Assembly (NCBI GenBank): GCA_946538445.1
Contig: CAMNGO010000073.1
Location: 1-8,989, forward strand
DNA: 8,989 nt
Direction: 5' to 3'
Origin: an uncultured Lachnospiraceae bacterium
GTDB taxonomy: Bacteria > Bacillota > Clostridia > Lachnospirales > Lachnospiraceae
Shown piece after piece: positions 6,898-8,989 of this stretch. Position 1 is the stretch's first letter. Each line of letters starts with the position of its first letter. The notes beneath the pieces are model-generated. The model had not been told where the DNA came from and did not search any database. It was given only the letters and a program-made list of their open reading frames with translations. A program made the translations under genes and the position numbers.

Positions 6898-6996
6898 CCA
6901 CCCCCCTAAAAGAAATATGCCTTCGGGGGTAAATAGGCGCTGGACGGCGGGGGTCGCCAGCCGGCGGGTGGGGGGTCCCTCCCCTGGTCCTGCCTC
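6898..6996. other. GC-rich gap between HNH and TerS: candidate cos / packaging site
   Basis: A short non-coding gap with extreme composition: bases 6941-7000 contain 47 G or C of 60. It holds several inverted elements: a C-run at 6901-6906 facing GGGGG at 6925-6929, GCTGG (6939-6943) facing CCAGC (6957-6961), and GGGGGG-TCCC-TCCCC near 6969-6984. In phages with an HNH gene next to terS, HNH nuclease and terminase act together in cos cleavage, and the cohesive-end site commonly lies in this neighbourhood. An open frame crosses the gap on the minus strand but gives a Pro/Arg/Gly-rich product with no domain, so I treat the gap as a DNA site. Confidence 0.5.
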
Positions 6997-7335
6997 TCAC
7001 CATTCGCCATCCAATATATTGACTTTGTTCCTGGATATCCTCAGCTCCTTTTCTGTCTTATTACTCTTTGCTGCATTGCAACAGTAATGAGCAGGCTGAA
7101 GGTTAGACCAGTCCTGGGCCGCTGCTTTCGGAGAATCATATCCAAACTCTTTCCATCTCGATACAGGCCTGATCTCATCGATCACAAACGATAGAGGATG
7201 TTTGCTGTCGCTTGGTTCGTCATAATGAATAGGACCTAGCCTTCCATGGCATATCCCACACGGTGCACCCATTGCCTTCATCCTGGCACGGTGCTTCCGT
7301 CTCAGATTGCCATTAGCATATCTTACATTCCTCAT
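6997..7335 (-). CDS. HNH endonuclease of the DNA packaging cassette
   Basis: A small metal-dependent nuclease of 112 residues that helps the terminase make the cohesive-end cut in cos-type phages. Visible motifs, in numbering from the chosen start: a zinc ribbon formed by CGIC (26-29) and HYCC (83-86), the catalytic region FVIDEIRPVSRW (50-61), and NLQPAHYCCNAAKSNK (78-93), giving the last H and N of the HNH signature. I chose the ATG at 7333-7335 because GGGAG lies five bases upstream and the family usually begins with MRNVRYANG-like residues. The ATG at 7393-7395 would add 20 residues but has an anti-Shine-Dalgarno-like sequence before it. The stop borders the GC-rich candidate cos region, and terS follows. 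Confidence 0.88.
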   Translation of the reverse strand: MRNVRYANGNLRRKHRARMKAMGAPCGICHGRLGPIHYDEPSDSKHPLSFVIDEIRPVSRWKEFGYDSPKAAAQDWSNLQPAHYCCNAAKSNKTEKELRISRNKVNILDGEW

Positions 7336-7408
7336 CGTATCTCCCATAGATACCACACATGCCATCCCTTGGGGTTGACTCCCGGTTGAAGCCATTGAAA
7401 GGAGGTGC

Positions 7409-7519
7409 TTACTCTTCCTCTGAAGGTATCACATGAACGGTAAAAGTACTTGAAAAAACCGCAGAGATGTACATGGTGGCCGTCATTTTCAAATTAAAAG
7501 ACCTGGACACGCATAACAT
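7409..7519 (-). CDS. Possible 36-residue leader ORF upstream of the HNH gene
   Basis: An open frame with ATG at 7517-7519 and AAAGG seven bases upstream, giving a mildly hydrophobic peptide with MYISAVFSSTFTVHV in the middle and an acidic end (IPSEEE). It begins about 14 bases after the predicted late promoter start, and its start codon lies in the hairpin at 7502-7526. I do not recognise it. It may be a leader peptide, a small phage protein or chance; the region's only other content is regulatory-looking. Confidence 0.25.
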   Translation of the reverse strand: MLCVSRSFNLKMTATMYISAVFSSTFTVHVIPSEEE

Positions 7520-7526
7520 GCCCAAG
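7502..7526 (-). other. Stable hairpin in the late-operon leader
   Basis: On the minus strand CTTGGGCATG and CGTGTCCAGG can pair along ten positions (three G-U) around a five-base loop, followed by TCTTTTAATTT. It lies just after the predicted promoter start. It could act as a weak terminator or attenuator, protect the 5' end, or mask the start of the small ORF. Confidence 0.4.
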
Positions 7527-7539
7527 CCTTTACGATGCC

Positions 7540-7568
7540 ACTATAACATACTAAACATGGCATTTGAA
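7540..7568 (-). promoter_or_regulatory. Candidate late promoter upstream of the HNH-terminase operon
   Basis: On the minus strand TTCAAA (7563-7568, four of six consensus bases) stands 17 bases before TATAGT (7540-7545), which is preceded by TGT and so has an extended -10. The weak -35 with a good -10 would suit a promoter needing an activator, and the gene right upstream encodes an ArpU/DUF1492-type regulator. Start expected near 7533. Confidence 0.4.
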
Positions 7569-7580
7569 TGTTGTTTTGTA

Positions 7581-8024
7581 TCATTTTTCTTGTTTTTCAT
7601 GTTTCTCCCAGAAAACTTTCAAGGCAATTCCATGAAGTCTGAGAATGTGATCATAGGAATAATAGTCTCCATTCGGCTTTCTCATCTGGCAACAGATCTC
7701 TTCCAGTCTCCTAAACTGTACATATCTCAGATATAGCAGTTCCTCGTATCTTGCGTCACCGATTTCATGTATCTCATTTATGATCTTATCGCGAAGGTTT
7801 ACATACCCATCGATCATGGCATTTATTTCTTCTTCCAGTTCAACATATCTGGTGATACAATTTTCCATCCTGTGCGGATCCGGACTTGATATCGTTTTAT
7901 TCGGATCCATACCGCTGCCGCCTGCTCCCGTGGCAAGAGCACGAAGCCTTTCCAGCTCGTCAATCTTTCTTTGTATTCTATTATCGTATACCTTTATCTG
8001 TCTAAGATATTCTTTCGCATTCAC
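7581..8024 (-). CDS. DUF1492 / ArpU-family sigma-70 region 4-like regulator, likely late-gene activator
   Basis: A 147-residue protein. The N-terminal third (NAKEYLRQIKVYDNRIQRK and onward) is a helical segment rich in Lys, Arg and Glu. A loop with SSPDPHRMENC follows, then a helix, VELEEEINAMIDGYVNLRDK. The C-terminal part (about 92-145) looks like a sigma-factor region 4 helix-turn-helix: YEELLYLRYVQFRRLEEICC, then YSYDHILRLHGIALKVFW. This order is that of DUF1492/ArpU-type proteins, which sit at the end of the early region of Firmicutes phages and are linked to late transcription. The start is GTG (8022-8024) with AAGGGA about ten bases upstream; no ATG fits. A candidate promoter lies just past its stop, upstream of the packaging genes. 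Confidence 0.8.
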   Translation of the reverse strand: MNAKEYLRQIKVYDNRIQRKIDELERLRALATGAGGSGMDPNKTISSPDPHRMENCITRYVELEEEINAMIDGYVNLRDKIINEIHEIGDARYEELLYLRYVQFRRLEEICCQMRKPNGDYYSYDHILRLHGIALKVFWEKHEKQEK

Positions 8025-8064
8025 CTTCGCATCATCCCTTAAATATTATTAACCGGCAGGATCA

Positions 8065-8098
8065 CCCAGCCGGATAGACCGGCTGGGTTTTCTTTCTT
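8065..8098 (+). terminator. Strong hairpin plus T-tract facing the plus strand
   Basis: CCCAGCCGG (8065-8073), a five-base loop ATAGA and CCGGCTGGG (8079-8087) form a perfect nine-pair stem, followed by TTTTCTTTCTT. Only the plus-strand side has the T-tract; on the minus strand the stem is followed by TGATCC. It therefore stops plus-strand transcripts, although both flanking genes are on the minus strand. For the minus transcript it is simply a stable hairpin between ssb and the regulator. Confidence 0.7.
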
Positions 8099-8558
8099 AG
8101 ATAAACGGCAGTTCCTCCTGAATTCCTTCGGTAATACTCATAAAGCCTTCCTCATTCACGAAAGGTGCCGATTCCGGATAAGTATCTGCTGCCTGCTCCG
8201 GCTCCGGATCAACTGCTGCCCGTCTCTTTTCTTGAGATCCTTTGCTCTCTGCAAATTCCTGTTCCTCGATGACCACATCTGTTGTGTATCTCCTTGTTCC
8301 TTCCCGATCGGTATAGGATCCTGTCTGTAATCTTCCGGATACAGTGATCTTCGTCCCTTGCATCAGATATTTCTCAGCAAATTCACCGGCTTTGCCAAAT
8401 GCTACACATGATATAAAATCCGCTGCCTGTTCGCCTTCTTTGCGTATTCTGCGATTCACCGCCAGTGTGTACCTTGCAATACACATGGCTGGCGAAGCCT
8501 GTGTATATCTGATATCAGGATTCTTTGTCAGTCTTCCCATCAAGACCACCTTATTCAT
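8097..8558 (-). CDS. ssb: Single-stranded DNA-binding protein
   Basis: A 153-residue protein that coats single-stranded DNA during phage replication and recruits partners. Residues 1 to about 105 form the OB-fold: MNKVVLMGRLTKNPDIRYT, YTLAVNR, DFISCVAFGKAGEFAEKYL, GTKITVSGRLQTGSY and TTDVVIEE in the normal order. The middle (about 106-140) is a charged, probably flexible linker. The end, EELPFI, is a variant of the acidic DDDIPF tip that binds other replication proteins, with one extra residue in place of the usual final Phe. AGGAG lies nine bases before the ATG at 8556-8558, and 21 bases separate it from the upstream Band 7-type gene. A perfect hairpin follows the stop codon. Confidence 0.95.
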   Translation of the reverse strand: MNKVVLMGRLTKNPDIRYTQASPAMCIARYTLAVNRRIRKEGEQAADFISCVAFGKAGEFAEKYLMQGTKITVSGRLQTGSYTDREGTRRYTTDVVIEEQEFAESKGSQEKRRAAVDPEPEQAADTYPESAPFVNEEGFMSITEGIQEELPFI

Positions 8559-8579
8559 AATTTGTCACTCCTGTCAGAT

Positions 8580-8989
8580 CTATTTTTCTTTCACAATGGC
8601 ATCCGCCCCCTGGACAGTGATCCATCCGTGTTTATATCTGGCTTCAGCTTCTTTCATCTGGATCAGCTCCGGAGTAATGCTCGCAGCCTTTACTTTATTT
8701 GCTTCAGCCTCAGCCTTTGCTTTGGTTATTGCGATCTCAGCTTCATTCTGTGCTTTGATCAATGCTGTCTGCGCTTCAACCTTTGCTGTCTCCTGTTCTG
8801 CCTGGGCCTGTTGTTTTTTCTGTAGTGCTTCTACCCTGTTATTGATTGTCTGTCTCAGCTGTTTGTCCGGATGAACATCAATAATGGATGCGTCCAATAC
8901 TTCCATACCGTAAGATTTCCCAAATTCCTCATCCAGATATTCTGTGATTTTATGATTGATCTCCGATCTGTTCCCCGAATAAATATCCA
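8580..8989 (-). CDS. SPFH/Band 7 (prohibitin-like) protein, C-terminal part (cut by window edge)
   Basis: The last 135 residues of a protein whose reading frame is open to the right edge of the window, so the N-terminus, including any membrane anchor, is not visible. The visible part begins DIYSGNRSEINHKITEYLDE, continues with YGMEVLDASIIDVHPD and VEALQKKQQAQAEQE, then a long Ala/Glu/Lys-rich coiled coil (about 45 residues). This is the usual end of an SPFH domain followed by its coiled coil. The protein ends with ARYKHGWITVQGADAIVKEK, similar to the tails of phage and bacterial prohibitin-like proteins. SPFH proteins form large membrane-bound rings. A role near the phage replication genes is unknown. 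An ATG at 8904-8906 is internal and not the start. Confidence 0.82.
   Translation of the reverse strand, partial: DIYSGNRSEINHKITEYLDEEFGKSYGMEVLDASIIDVHPDKQLRQTINNRVEALQKKQQAQAEQETAKVEAQTALIKAQNEAEIAITKAKAEAEANKVKAASITPELIQMKEAEARYKHGWITVQGADAIVKEK

Noticed and set aside
6677..7003. 108-codon minus-strand frame across the HNH-terS gap
   Set aside because: The product is Pro/Arg/Gly-rich because of the GC-rich gap, has no domain, and overlaps the 5' half of the terS gene in another frame.
7398..7407. Perfect AAAGGAGGTG ribosome site on the plus strand
   Set aside because: No ATG, GTG or TTG stands at a usable distance; the next ATG is 26 bases away and opens no convincing plus-strand gene.
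7500..7580. Possible tRNA in the gap between the regulator and the HNH gene
   Set aside because: The hairpin resembles an arm, but there is no T-loop consensus (GGTTCGA-like), no acceptor pairing and no cloverleaf spacing.
7467..7736. 89-codon plus-strand frame beside the regulator
   Set aside because: Most of it is antisense to the DUF1492/ArpU gene, and the hydrophobic runs come from that gene's Lys/Glu codons read backwards.
1..8989. CRISPR array, insertion sequence or attachment site
   Set aside because: I saw no spaced direct repeats, no transposase motif, no integrase gene and no long terminal repeats within the window.

Overview
The window is the head-assembly and DNA-packaging part of a tailed temperate-phage (prophage-type) genome. 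Every protein gene I can support lies on the minus strand, so the functional order runs from the right end of the window to the left. The host is most likely a Gram-positive Clostridia member, possibly a gut Lachnospiraceae. That rests on AGGAGG-type Shine-Dalgarno sites, HK97-type siphovirus gene order, moderate base composition and the protein flavour of the packaging genes. It is inference from style, not a species call.

Right part (8989 to 7581): the C-terminal part of an SPFH/Band 7 (prohibitin-like) protein that runs off the window, then a single-stranded DNA-binding protein, then a DUF1492/ArpU-type sigma-region-4-like regulator that probably switches on late genes. A strong hairpin with a T-tract sits between ssb and the regulator, but it faces the plus strand. 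Just after the regulator (7580 to 7396) there is no confident gene. That stretch holds a plausible minus-strand promoter with an extended -10, a 10-bp hairpin and a possible 36-codon leader ORF: a reasonable start for the late operon.

Middle part (7335 to 3581): HNH endonuclease, a very GC-rich gap that is a good candidate for the cohesive-end (cos) or packaging site, small terminase, large terminase and portal. TerS, TerL and portal are joined by ATGA overlaps. This is the classic HNH-TerS-TerL-portal cassette of cos-type phages.

Left part (3600 to 1): a MuF-type minor head protein whose AT-rich C-terminal part carries a PD-(D/E)XK nuclease signature (a phage-borne polymorphic toxin), then scaffold, HK97-fold major capsid protein, a 50-residue basic protein, a Gp19/Gp15/Gp42-like head-tail connector and the start of a head-closure protein cut by the window edge.

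The most interesting signal is the 206-bp gap after the toxin gene (2219 to 2424). It encodes no recognisable immunity protein. On the opposite (plus) strand it carries a near-consensus promoter and, about 12 bases after the expected start site, a strong hairpin with a T-tract. Together these define a candidate RNA of roughly 65 to 75 nucleotides, antisense to the toxin-scaffold intercistronic mRNA. The same gap has a second terminator-like hairpin on the minus strand. An RNA regulator or antitoxin for a virion-borne nuclease is a testable hypothesis, not a demonstrated fact.
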